The notes under the pieces are model-generated. The model saw only the letters and a program-made list of their open reading frames with translations, was not told the origin of the DNA and made no database searches. This document shows, in pieces, positions 1-5,987 of a stretch of DNA of 28,520 nucleotides (positions are counted from its first letter, which is position 1; every line of letters begins with the position of its first letter). This DNA comes from Candidatus Avelusimicrobium facis (GTDB lineage: Bacteria; Elusimicrobiota; Elusimicrobia; Elusimicrobiales; Elusimicrobiaceae): positions 1 to 28,520 of the forward strand of contig CAAFHX010000067.1 of assembly GCA_900762815.1 (NCBI GenBank), given 5' to 3'. Position numbers and translations under genes: made by a program.

Positions 1-197
1 AGCAAAAAGAAAGGGGCCGTTTTTAAGGCCGCTGCGGCACAAAGCGGCGGAGTATTCTCAGACGGAAAAATAAATTTTTTAGCGGGTGGGCGTGCGGAAG
101 TTCTCGTCGGGATTTGCACTTTTAGTTTTTTTATGTAAAAATCTAAGTTGTCGCAGGTTCTGTGGCCCCGCGGACATCACATTATAGGACAAAAATC
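1..197. other. Leader region upstream of nrdD, no gene supported
   Basis: No convincing gene is seen here. A frame open from base 1 to a stop at 136-138 reads as low-complexity, non-protein-like sequence, so I do not call it a partial gene. GC-rich short inverted repeats near 13-52 (GGCC...GGCC and CCGCT...AGCGG) are followed by an AT-rich stretch. This could be the tail of an upstream transcription unit, but no clear terminator T-run follows the repeats. Confidence 0.4.
114..142 (+). promoter_or_regulatory. Possible nrdD promoter (extended -10)
   Basis: TTGCAC at 114-119 is followed by a 17-base spacer and AAAAAT at 137-142, which is preceded by TG at 134-135 (an extended -10). This would start transcription near 149 and leave a leader of about 49 bases before the ATG at 198. 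The -10 matches the consensus only partly. No clear NrdR box pair was recognised in the leader. Confidence 0.4.
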
Positions 198-2258
198 ATG
201 GAAAACGCTGAAGTAATTACCAATATCGTCAAAAGAGACGGTTCTATTCAAGCTTTTGACTCTAAAAAAATCACCAAGGCCATTGCCAAGGCCGCCGAAG
301 TCACCGGCGAGTTTGATGCGGAAACCGCCAAAAAACTGACTATCCGCGCCATCAACATCATCCAGCAGCTCTATGCAGACACCACCCCCAACGTGGAAAA
401 TGTGCAAGACATTGTGGAAGATGTGCTGCTTACGTCTAATTATCACAAAACGGCCAAGGCCTATATTTTGTACCGCGACCAACATGCGCGCATCCGTGAG
501 ATTTCCTCCAAATTTAACGTAGACTTGGTGGACCAATACCTCAAACAATTGGATTGGCAAGTCAACGAAAACAGCAACATGGGCTACTCTTTGCAGGGGT
601 TGAACAACTACATTTCCTCCGAAATCAGCAAAGTGTACTGGCTCAACAAAATCTACCCGGAGAAAGTAAAACGCATGCACTCCGAGGGCGATATCCACCT
701 GCATGACTTGGGGCTGTTGGGCGCTTATTGCGTCGGGTGGGATTTGCAAGATTTGCTGATGAGCGGTTTTACGGGCGTGGTCGGTAAGGCCGAAAGCAAA
801 CCGGCCAAGCACTTCCGCACCGCTTTGGGCCAAGTGGTCAATTTCTTTTATACCTTGCAGGGCGAAAGTGCGGGCGCGCAGGCGTTTTCCAACTTTGATA
901 CGCTGCTGGCGCCGTTTATCTATTACGATAAACTCTCCTACGAAGAAGTCAAACAGGCCTTGCAGGAGTTTTTGTTCAACGTGAACGTGCCCACCCGCGT
1001 CGGGTTCCAAACGCCGTTTACCAACCTGACTTTGGACCTCAATGTCCCCTCCTATTATAAGGACCAGCCGGTCATCATCGGCGGCAAATTGATGGACAAG
1101 ACGTACAAAGAGTTCCAAAACGAAATGGATTTGTTGAACCGCGCTTTCTGCGAAGTGATGTTGGCCGGCGACGCCAAGGGCCGCGTGTTTACCTTCCCTA
1201 TTCCGACGTACAACATTACCAAAGATTTTGATTGGGACAACCCCAAACTCACCCCGCTGTGGGAAATGACGGCCAAGTACGGCATCCCGTATTTTGCCAA
1301 CTTCATTAACTCGGACATGAACCCCGAGGATGCCCGCTCCATGTGCTGCCGCTTGCGCATTGACAACCGCGAGCTGCGCAAAAGAGGCGGCGGATTGTTC
1401 GGCTCGGCCCCGTTGACAGGCTCTATCGGTGTGGTAACAATTAACTTGCCGCGCCTGGGATATCTGTCCAAAAACGAGGATGAATTTTTTGCCAATTTAA
1501 CCGACCGCATGGAAACGGCCAAGGAAAGCTTGGAAATCAAACGCAAAGTCATTGAACGCTTTACAGCGGCCAATCTCTATCCGTATATGAGCTTCTACCT
1601 GCGCTCGGTCAAGCAGCGCTTTAACCAATACTGGAAGAACCACTTCTCCACCATCGGGTTGGTGGGCTTGAACGAAGCGGCCCTGAACCTGCTGGGGGAA
1701 GATATTGGCACCCCCAAAGGCAAAGCTTTTGCCGAAAAAGTGCTGACGTTTATGCGCGAAAAGCTGGTGCAATTCCAAGAAGAAACCGGCAACAATTACA
1801 ATTTGGAAGCCACGCCGGCCGAAGGGACTTCGTACCGTTTGGCCAAGCTGGACAAAGAGCACTACCCCGACATCATCTGCGCCGACGAAGCCATGTATAA
1901 GCAAGGCCACCAGCCTTTTTATACCAACTCTTCGCAGCTGCCCGTCAACTATACCGATGACGTATTTGAAATGCTGGACTTGCAGAGCACCATCCAGTCC
2001 AAATATACCGGCGGCACCGTGCAGCATATCTTTACCGGGGAGCGCATTAAAGATTTGCAAGCCATGAAACGGTTTATCAAAACCGTCTGCGAAAAATACA
2101 CCTTGCCCTATTTTTCCATTACGCCGACGTTTAGCGTCTGCCCCAAGTGCGGCTACATTGAAGGGGAACATTTCGAATGCCCCAAATGCAAGTCCGAACG
2201 GATGCAGGAACTGGAGCGCCAAGTGCGCCTGCTGGAGGAGCAACTCTACAGCAAATAG
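198..2258 (+). CDS. nrdD: Anaerobic ribonucleoside-triphosphate reductase, catalytic chain lacking the glycyl-radical domain
   Basis: This is the class III ribonucleotide reductase that makes dNTPs from NTPs without oxygen in the cytoplasm. I choose the ATG at 198 (686 residues) because AGGA lies 8 bases upstream; an in-frame GTG at 162 has no such support. Residues about 3-95 form an ATP-cone allosteric domain. The barrel core follows, with the finger-loop motif MCCRLR (Cys383/Cys384, probable thiyl-radical site). Near the end, Cys648, Cys651, Cys661 and Cys664 form the family's zinc site. Normal NrdD proteins continue from this site into the glycyl-radical loop. Here the chain instead ends after a short charged helix (about 665-686) with hydrophobic residues at 669, 672, 676, 679 and 683. 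The missing loop is in the next gene. The assignment is certain. Activity as a two-chain enzyme is inferred. Confidence 0.95.
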   Translation: MENAEVITNIVKRDGSIQAFDSKKITKAIAKAAEVTGEFDAETAKKLTIRAINIIQQLYADTTPNVENVQDIVEDVLLTSNYHKTAKAYILYRDQHARIREISSKFNVDLVDQYLKQLDWQVNENSNMGYSLQGLNNYISSEISKVYWLNKIYPEKVKRMHSEGDIHLHDLGLLGAYCVGWDLQDLLMSGFTGVVGKAESKPAKHFRTALGQVVNFFYTLQGESAGAQAFSNFDTLLAPFIYYDKLSYEEVKQALQEFLFNVNVPTRVGFQTPFTNLTLDLNVPSYYKDQPVIIGGKLMDKTYKEFQNEMDLLNRAFCEVMLAGDAKGRVFTFPIPTYNITKDFDWDNPKLTPLWEMTAKYGIPYFANFINSDMNPEDARSMCCRLRIDNRELRKRGGGLFGSAPLTGSIGVVTINLPRLGYLSKNEDEFFANLTDRMETAKESLEIKRKVIERFTAANLYPYMSFYLRSVKQRFNQYWKNHFSTIGLVGLNEAALNLLGEDIGTPKGKAFAEKVLTFMREKLVQFQEETGNNYNLEATPAEGTSYRLAKLDKEHYPDIICADEAMYKQGHQPFYTNSSQLPVNYTDDVFEMLDLQSTIQSKYTGGTVQHIFTGERIKDLQAMKRFIKTVCEKYTLPYFSITPTFSVCPKCGYIEGEHFECPKCKSERMQELERQVRLLEEQLYSK

Positions 2259-2282
2259 ATTCAAACAAGTCGTAAAATACCC

Positions 2283-2312
2283 CTTTTTGGGTTATACCCT
2301 AACCCTAAAAAG
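2283..2312 (+). repeat. Imperfect inverted repeat between nrdD and the radical-domain gene
   Basis: Bases 2283-2294 pair with 2300-2312 (12 pairs, one bulged T, 5-base loop). A shorter alternative hairpin, GGGT...ACCC, lies at 2289-2299. No T-run follows on either strand, so this is not a standard intrinsic terminator. It could act as a 3' stabiliser or processing site at the end of the nrdD message. Confidence 0.5.
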
Positions 2313-2315
2313 CAG

Positions 2316-2343
2316 TTTGGTTGTGCGCCGGAAGTGATACAAT
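2316..2343 (+). promoter_or_regulatory. Probable internal promoter for the radical-domain gene and nrdG
   Basis: TACAAT at 2338-2343 is preceded by TG at 2335-2336, giving an extended -10 (TGATACAAT). A weak -35 such as TTTGGT (2316-2321) or TTGGTT (2317-2322) lies 15-16 bases upstream. The predicted start is near 2350, about 46 bases before the ATG at 2396. The same extended -10 form is seen before several other genes in the window. Confidence 0.5.
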
Positions 2344-2395
2344 AAATAAAGGCACTCTGCCAGACCAGTAGCAGGAAGTATTAAGGAGAACAGTC

Positions 2396-2614
2396 ATGAC
2401 CGCTGAAGAAAGAAAAATCGTAGAAAATAAAATCTCGGAACTGAAAAAAGAAATGAACGATGTGCATGGTTCCAAATGTGAAGTGTATTCCCGCGTGGTC
2501 GGGTACCTCCGCCCGGTGCAAAATTGGAATAAAGGCAAAAAAGAAGAATTTTCCATGCGCAAAACCATGCATGTGGAAAACGGCTGCCACTGCGATTGCG
2601 GTTGCGGCAAATAA
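2396..2614 (+). CDS. Stand-alone glycyl-radical domain of class III ribonucleotide reductase
   Basis: This 72-residue protein carries what the NrdD chain lacks. The segment from Cys28, CEVYSRVVGYLRP, is the NrdD glycyl-radical loop, with Gly36 as the expected radical site, followed by the family's QNWNKGKKEEF tail. It has its own strong ribosome binding site (AAGGAG at 2383-2388, 7 bases before ATG) and lies in a different frame from nrdD, so it is not a simple read-through. Its first 25 residues form a charged amphipathic helix with Val9, Ile13, Leu16, Met20 and Val23 in 4-3-4-3 spacing. The C-terminus is unusual, with four cysteines (64, 66, 68, 70) alternating with other residues. Known logic: NrdG abstracts hydrogen from this glycine and the radical then passes to the NrdD cysteine. 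Inference: the protein docks on NrdD as a separate subunit. A repair role like that of YfiD/GrcA for pyruvate formate-lyase seems less likely because the NrdD here has no radical loop of its own. Confidence 0.9.
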   Translation: MTAEERKIVENKISELKKEMNDVHGSKCEVYSRVVGYLRPVQNWNKGKKEEFSMRKTMHVENGCHCDCGCGK

Positions 2615-2632
2615 TCCTCTTTTGACCACTAT

Positions 2633-3256
2633 ATGAAGATTGGGGGCTTGATTAAGTTTACGTTGATTGACTACCCGGGCCGGGTGGCGGCGGTGGTGTT
2701 TACCCAGGGCTGCAACTTCCGGTGTCGGTATTGTCATAATCCGGAGCTGGTCTACCCCCATCTTTTGCAAGGGTCCATGCCAGAGCAGGAAGTGATGGAC
2801 TTTTTGCACCGCCGCCAGGGAACCCTAGAGGGCGTAGTCATTACCGGTGGGGAACCCACCCTGCACGAGGATTTACTGCGCTTTATGGCCGATATAAAGG
2901 CCTTGGGCTACCTGATTAAGTTAGACACCAACGGCACCCGCCCGGCCGTGCTGGAAGAGGCCGTGAAGCAACATTTGGTGGATTACATCGCCATGGATCT
3001 CAAGGCTCCGCTGGAAAAATATTCTTTGATTACCGGAGTGGAGTTTGACCCCAAGACCCTGCAGCGCAGCATGGATATTGTCCGCACCTGCGGGCTGGAG
3101 TATGAGTTCCGCACCACCTATGACAAAGAAGTCTTAACCGATGCCGATATCCGGGCCATTTCAGACAGTGTGCAAGGCCAACACTACCGGGTGCAGGAGT
3201 GCCTGCCCGTAGCCAAGGAAAAGGCCACGCTCAAGGTCATGCATACCGAGCTGTAA
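2633..3256 (+). CDS. nrdG: Anaerobic ribonucleotide reductase activating protein, radical SAM
   Basis: This 207-residue radical SAM activase uses S-adenosylmethionine and a [4Fe-4S] cluster to form the glycyl radical of the reductase. The cluster motif CNFRCRYC (Cys27, Cys31, Cys34) lies near the N-terminus, followed by the SAM-binding GGEPT motif. The N-terminal IDYPGR segment is typical of the NrdG/PflA family. The gene begins 18 bases after the radical-domain gene and shows no clear Shine-Dalgarno sequence, so its translation may be coupled to that gene. Its substrate is most simply the Gly36 protein next door. Length and motifs are normal for the family. Confidence 0.93.
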   Translation: MKIGGLIKFTLIDYPGRVAAVVFTQGCNFRCRYCHNPELVYPHLLQGSMPEQEVMDFLHRRQGTLEGVVITGGEPTLHEDLLRFMADIKALGYLIKLDTNGTRPAVLEEAVKQHLVDYIAMDLKAPLEKYSLITGVEFDPKTLQRSMDIVRTCGLEYEFRTTYDKEVLTDADIRAISDSVQGQHYRVQECLPVAKEKATLKVMHTEL

Positions 3257-3271
3257 ACTTGTTTTTACGCA

Positions 3272-3301
3272 AAAAGCCCCCGAAAAAACTCGGGGGCTTT
3301 T
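3272..3301. terminator. Bidirectional intrinsic terminator between nrdG and the outer-membrane gene
   Basis: A 12-base-pair stem, AAAAGCCCCCGA (3272-3283) and TCGGGGGCTTTT (3290-3301), has a 6-base loop. T-rich arms on both strands suit the convergent genes on each side. Confidence 0.9.
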
Positions 3302-3323
3302 GTATGTCCAAAAACAAGCAAAA

Positions 3324-3980
3324 CTAAAAACGCCGCGCGGCCCGCACGACAAAGGAAATATAATTGGCGCGCGGATACACGTACACCTTTTCGTGGCGGG
3401 TGGTGTAGCGGCTGTCATGGAAGCGGTTGGTATTGTAGCGCACCTCTCCCCCCACCAGCCAATGTTCACTCACGGCGTGCTCCACCCCCAGCCCTGCATG
3501 GGTGGCAAAACCTGTATACTTAAAGAGCACGTTCGGCTCCATATCCACCGTAATATGGGTGTTGGCCACGCCCAAAGCCAGGGGAATATAAAAGCGCCAA
3601 GGCGAAGCGGGCGTAAGATATACGCGGCCCGCAAGCATATAATTGCTGATGTGGGTGGAAACGTCTTTTTCCAACCCGCTGGCATGGTCCTGGCTAAAGA
3701 ACTCCGTGCCGACACTGGCCCCTAAGGCCACATGAGCCGATACGAAATACAAGGCTTGCAGCTCTGCCCCGGCGCTCATGGTGCCCAATTTGGCGTCGTG
3801 CGCAATGTCCAGGGTTTGCTGATCCACATTCACTTCTCCCCAATCCGTGCCTAAACCGGGGAAGGCCCATTTCACGGCACCGCCGAGTAAAATGTCCCCC
3901 CGTTGATACGGCGCAAACGAATCCGCCGACAGGGCCGGGCCCAAAAGCAGCAGCCCCAAACAAAAAATAATTTTCTTCAT
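3324..3980 (-). CDS. Outer-membrane beta-barrel protein, function unknown
   Basis: This 218-residue protein starts with a clear signal peptide (MKKIIFCLGLLLLG..., cleavage probably near residue 18-19). The rest alternates hydrophobic and polar residues in short strands rich in Gly, Tyr and Phe, and it ends in Phe, which is the usual signature for outer-membrane insertion. I read it as a small 8-10-stranded barrel of the OmpW/OmpA-like size class, but I do not recognise a specific family. The start is supported by AAGGAT 6-7 bases upstream. It is transcribed alone, downstream of the rpsT terminator, from a probable promoter near 4000. Confidence 0.8.
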   Translation of the reverse strand: MKKIIFCLGLLLLGPALSADSFAPYQRGDILLGGAVKWAFPGLGTDWGEVNVDQQTLDIAHDAKLGTMSAGAELQALYFVSAHVALGASVGTEFFSQDHASGLEKDVSTHISNYMLAGRVYLTPASPWRFYIPLALGVANTHITVDMEPNVLFKYTGFATHAGLGVEHAVSEHWLVGGEVRYNTNRFHDSRYTTRHEKVYVYPRANYISFVVRAARRF

Positions 3981-3999
3981 AGAATCCTTATTGTGGTTT

Positions 4000-4028
4000 A
4001 TAATAATTTACCTACCGGTAAGTAGATA
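4000..4028 (-). promoter_or_regulatory. Probable promoter with palindromic operator for the outer-membrane gene
   Basis: TATTAT on the minus strand (4005-4000) is a plausible -10, 19 bases before the ATG. Its -35 is weak. A near-palindrome centred on TACCGGTA (14 bases, 4010-4023, one mismatched pair) sits in the spacer, where a repressor could bind. Confidence 0.4.
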
Positions 4029-4040
4029 TGAAAATCTAAG

Positions 4041-4071
4041 AAAAACCCGCCGCTAAAAAAAAGGCGGGTTT
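4041..4071 (-). terminator. Intrinsic terminator downstream of rpsT
   Basis: A 9-base-pair stem, AAACCCGCC (4043-4051) with GGCGGGTTT (4063-4071), has an 11-base loop. On the minus strand it ends in a run of T, directly after the S20 stop codon. Confidence 0.8.
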
Positions 4072-4089
4072 AAATTGCGTATAAGGCGT

Positions 4090-4401
4090 TTATTTGGCTT
4101 TAGCGGCGGCTTTTTTGGCCGGGGCTTTGGCACCTTTGTTCACGGCTTTGGCCAAGCGCGATTTTTTGCGCGCGGCGGTTTTCCAGTGAATGGTTTTCTT
4201 TTTAGCAGCCTTATCAATGCTGGAGGCAGCGGCTTTCAACTCTTCCGCCACGGTGGCCTTTTCGGCCTTTACGGCGGCGAGCACTTTTTTGGTGGTCGCA
4301 CGCACTTGTTTCATCAGCCCTTTGTTCTGGGAAGTTCTCTTCTCAGCTTGGCGCTGGGCTTTCAAAGCGCCGGTGTGTCTTCCGGTTTTCAGTTTTGCCA
4401 T
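4090..4401 (-). CDS. rpsT: 30S ribosomal protein S20
   Basis: This is a 103-residue basic protein that binds 16S rRNA in the small subunit. The N-terminal helix with QRQAEKRTSQNKG and the C-terminal DKAAKKKTIHWKTAARKKSRLAKAV block match the S20 family (DKAA...HKNTAARKKSRLAK). The C-terminus adds an Ala/Lys-rich tail that is longer than in E. coli S20. GAGG lies about 11 bases before the ATG. The gene has a very good sigma70-type promoter and its own terminator, so it is a single-gene unit. S20 represses its own translation in some bacteria. The leader holds a small GAGA...TCTC hairpin, but I cannot say whether it is regulatory. Confidence 0.93.
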   Translation of the reverse strand: MAKLKTGRHTGALKAQRQAEKRTSQNKGLMKQVRATTKKVLAAVKAEKATVAEELKAAASSIDKAAKKKTIHWKTAARKKSRLAKAVNKGAKAPAKKAAAKAK

Positions 4402-4440
4402 TGTATTTATTTCCTCGCGAGAAAATCTCTCTTGGTATAT

Positions 4441-4469
4441 ATTTTACCCTATTTGGAGGGCGGGGTCAA
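4441..4469 (-). promoter_or_regulatory. Sigma70-type promoter of rpsT
   Basis: On the minus strand, TTGACC (4469-4464), a spacer of exactly 17 bases and TAAAAT (4446-4441) give a near-consensus promoter. Transcription should begin near 4434, with a leader of about 33 bases. This is the clearest -35/-10 pair in the window and a useful reference for the sigma factor's preferences. Confidence 0.85.
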
Positions 4470-4520
4470 CTTTTCTTGCTCTTTTTTTCCGCTCTCCGCC
4501 TTTTTTGGCGGCAAGATTAA

Positions 4521-4535
4521 ATGTTAAAATAAGGC
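4521..4535 (+). promoter_or_regulatory. Extended -10 promoter giving a leaderless uvrC mRNA
   Basis: TGTTAAAAT at 4522-4530 is an extended -10. It ends 5 bases before the ATG at 4536, so transcription would begin at or one base from the start codon. The -35 region is weak (TTGGCG or TTTTTG). No Shine-Dalgarno sequence can fit in such a transcript. Confidence 0.6.
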
Positions 4536-5897
4536 ATGGACCCACGCATAGAACTGCTGCCTAAAAAACCCGGCGTATATATCATGCGCGCCCGTGAGGG
4601 CACGGTCATTTACGTGGGTAAAGCCAAAAACTTAGCCGACCGCGTCAAACAATATTTCCAAGACAGCAACCTCTATTCCCGCGGCTGGAAACTGCCCAGC
4701 CTGCTGCCCTTAATTTGGAAGATAGACTACGTTACCACCGCCTCCGAGCGCGATGCTCTGGTGCTGGAGGACAAACTCATTAAAAAGTACCAGCCCTTTT
4801 TCAATTCCTTGGGCAAGGACGACAAACATTACCCCTATCTAAAACTTTCCTTGGGCGAAGATTTCCCGCGTCTGTCCATCGCGCGCAAAAAAGGGCCGGG
4901 CCCAGACGTCTATTTCGGTCCGTACCCCAAATCCAGCATGGTGCGCAGCCTCATGCGCTTTTTGTGGAAGAGCAAATACGCCCCCCTGCGTCCCTGCAAG
5001 TGGAATTTCTCCCGCCCAAAACCGCTGGACCCGCGCCACATTCACACCTGTTTGTATTACCACACCGGGCAATGCCCCGCCCCGTGCGCAGGCAAAATTT
5101 CCTACGAGGATTACCGGCAAATCGCCCGGCGCATGGAGCTGTTTTTGGAAGGGGACTTTCAAGAAATTACCCAAAAAATCACGCAACAGATGAAGGAATA
5201 TTCCGCGCAAATGCAGTATGAAAAGGCCGCCGTATACCGCAATTTTTTGCAAGCCTTAGACCACATGCGCGAGCGGGTCATCGTCGGGAAATACGAAGAC
5301 GAAAAAATTACGCAGGCCATCGCCAATTCAGACAAATTAAAACGCCTGGCCCACTTGGTGGGGTTGACGCGGCTGCCCGCGCATATTGAAGCGTTTGATA
5401 ACTCCCACCTGTTCGGGCGCGAAGCCGTGGGCTGCATGGTGTGTTACATCAACGGAGAGAAAAACCACGAACATTACCGCCGCTTTAAAATCCGCTCCCC
5501 CCTGCCCAGCAAAGGCGGCAGCGACTTTGCCATGATGCAAGAGAGCGTCTTTCGCCGTTTGCGCCAAATCAAGCGCGACCCGGCCCAAAAGCCCGATTTG
5601 ATTTTATTAGACGGCGGCAAAGCACAAATCACCGCCGCACTCAACGCCTGTGATAAAGCGGGGCTGTACATCCCCATGATTTCTTTGGCCGAAACGCACG
5701 AGGGCATTTATGTGCCGGGCCAAGAAGAAAGCATCAAGCTGCCCCTGGGGGACCCGGCCCTGAACTTGCTGATGGAAATCCGCGACGAGGTGCACCGCTA
5801 CGCCGTTACCTACCACCGCAAATTGCGCGACAAGGCTGCCCTGTCCAATGACGGCCACGTCCGCCCCACCCCCAAAGACGGCGACAGCTTTCAGTAA
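4536..5897 (+). CDS. uvrC: UvrC-family excinuclease, compact form
   Basis: This protein makes the dual incisions in nucleotide excision repair together with UvrA and UvrB. It is 453 residues, against roughly 560-610 in typical UvrC. Visible parts in order: the GIY-YIG nuclease domain (GVY 13-15, IYVGK 25-29), four cysteines with iron-sulfur-type spacing (154, 172, 180, 184), a UVR helix pair that contacts UvrB (about 205-240), and the RNase H-like nuclease with Asp288 (FDNSH), Asp359 (LLDGG) and His420. Two parts seem to be missing. The roughly 80-100-residue segment normally between the UVR motif and the first nuclease Asp is reduced to about 50 residues. The tandem helix-hairpin-helix DNA-binding domain is absent; the chain ends soon after the last nuclease motif. 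All catalytic residues remain, so I read it as a streamlined functional enzyme rather than a pseudogene. It is monocistronic and probably leaderless. Confidence 0.88.
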   Translation: MDPRIELLPKKPGVYIMRAREGTVIYVGKAKNLADRVKQYFQDSNLYSRGWKLPSLLPLIWKIDYVTTASERDALVLEDKLIKKYQPFFNSLGKDDKHYPYLKLSLGEDFPRLSIARKKGPGPDVYFGPYPKSSMVRSLMRFLWKSKYAPLRPCKWNFSRPKPLDPRHIHTCLYYHTGQCPAPCAGKISYEDYRQIARRMELFLEGDFQEITQKITQQMKEYSAQMQYEKAAVYRNFLQALDHMRERVIVGKYEDEKITQAIANSDKLKRLAHLVGLTRLPAHIEAFDNSHLFGREAVGCMVCYINGEKNHEHYRRFKIRSPLPSKGGSDFAMMQESVFRRLRQIKRDPAQKPDLILLDGGKAQITAALNACDKAGLYIPMISLAETHEGIYVPGQEESIKLPLGDPALNLLMEIRDEVHRYAVTYHRKLRDKAALSNDGHVRPTPKDGDSFQ

Positions 5898-5930
5898 TCC
5901 CCGCGCTTTTGGCACCGGGGCGCCTTTACA

Positions 5931-5967
5931 CAAAACGCGGGGCAAACGCATGCGCTTGCCCCGTGTG
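5931..5967 (-). terminator. Terminator hairpin between convergent uvrC and pilT
   Basis: Bases 5939-5950 and 5951-5962 form a 12-base-pair inverted repeat with one mismatch, extended outward by further pairs. On the minus strand it is followed by GCGTTTTGTG, so it can end the pilT transcript. An alternative stem, CCCCGCG (5899-5905) with CGCGGGG (5936-5942), shares its bases and would serve the plus strand, but no T-run follows there. Confidence 0.6.
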
Positions 5968-5987
5968 AAAAATACTTTCCGCTCTTT

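Noticed and set aside
1..138. C-terminal fragment of a gene entering from the left edge
   Set aside because: One frame is open to a stop at 136-138, but the translation is low in complexity and the DNA contains AT-rich promoter-like sequence. I cannot support it as a protein.
2240..2614. Split NrdD as a sequencing error or simple frameshift
   Set aside because: The two coding parts are separated by about 140 non-coding bases with a hairpin, a promoter-like site and a strong ribosome binding site, and both ends carry added helices. A single-base error cannot explain this.
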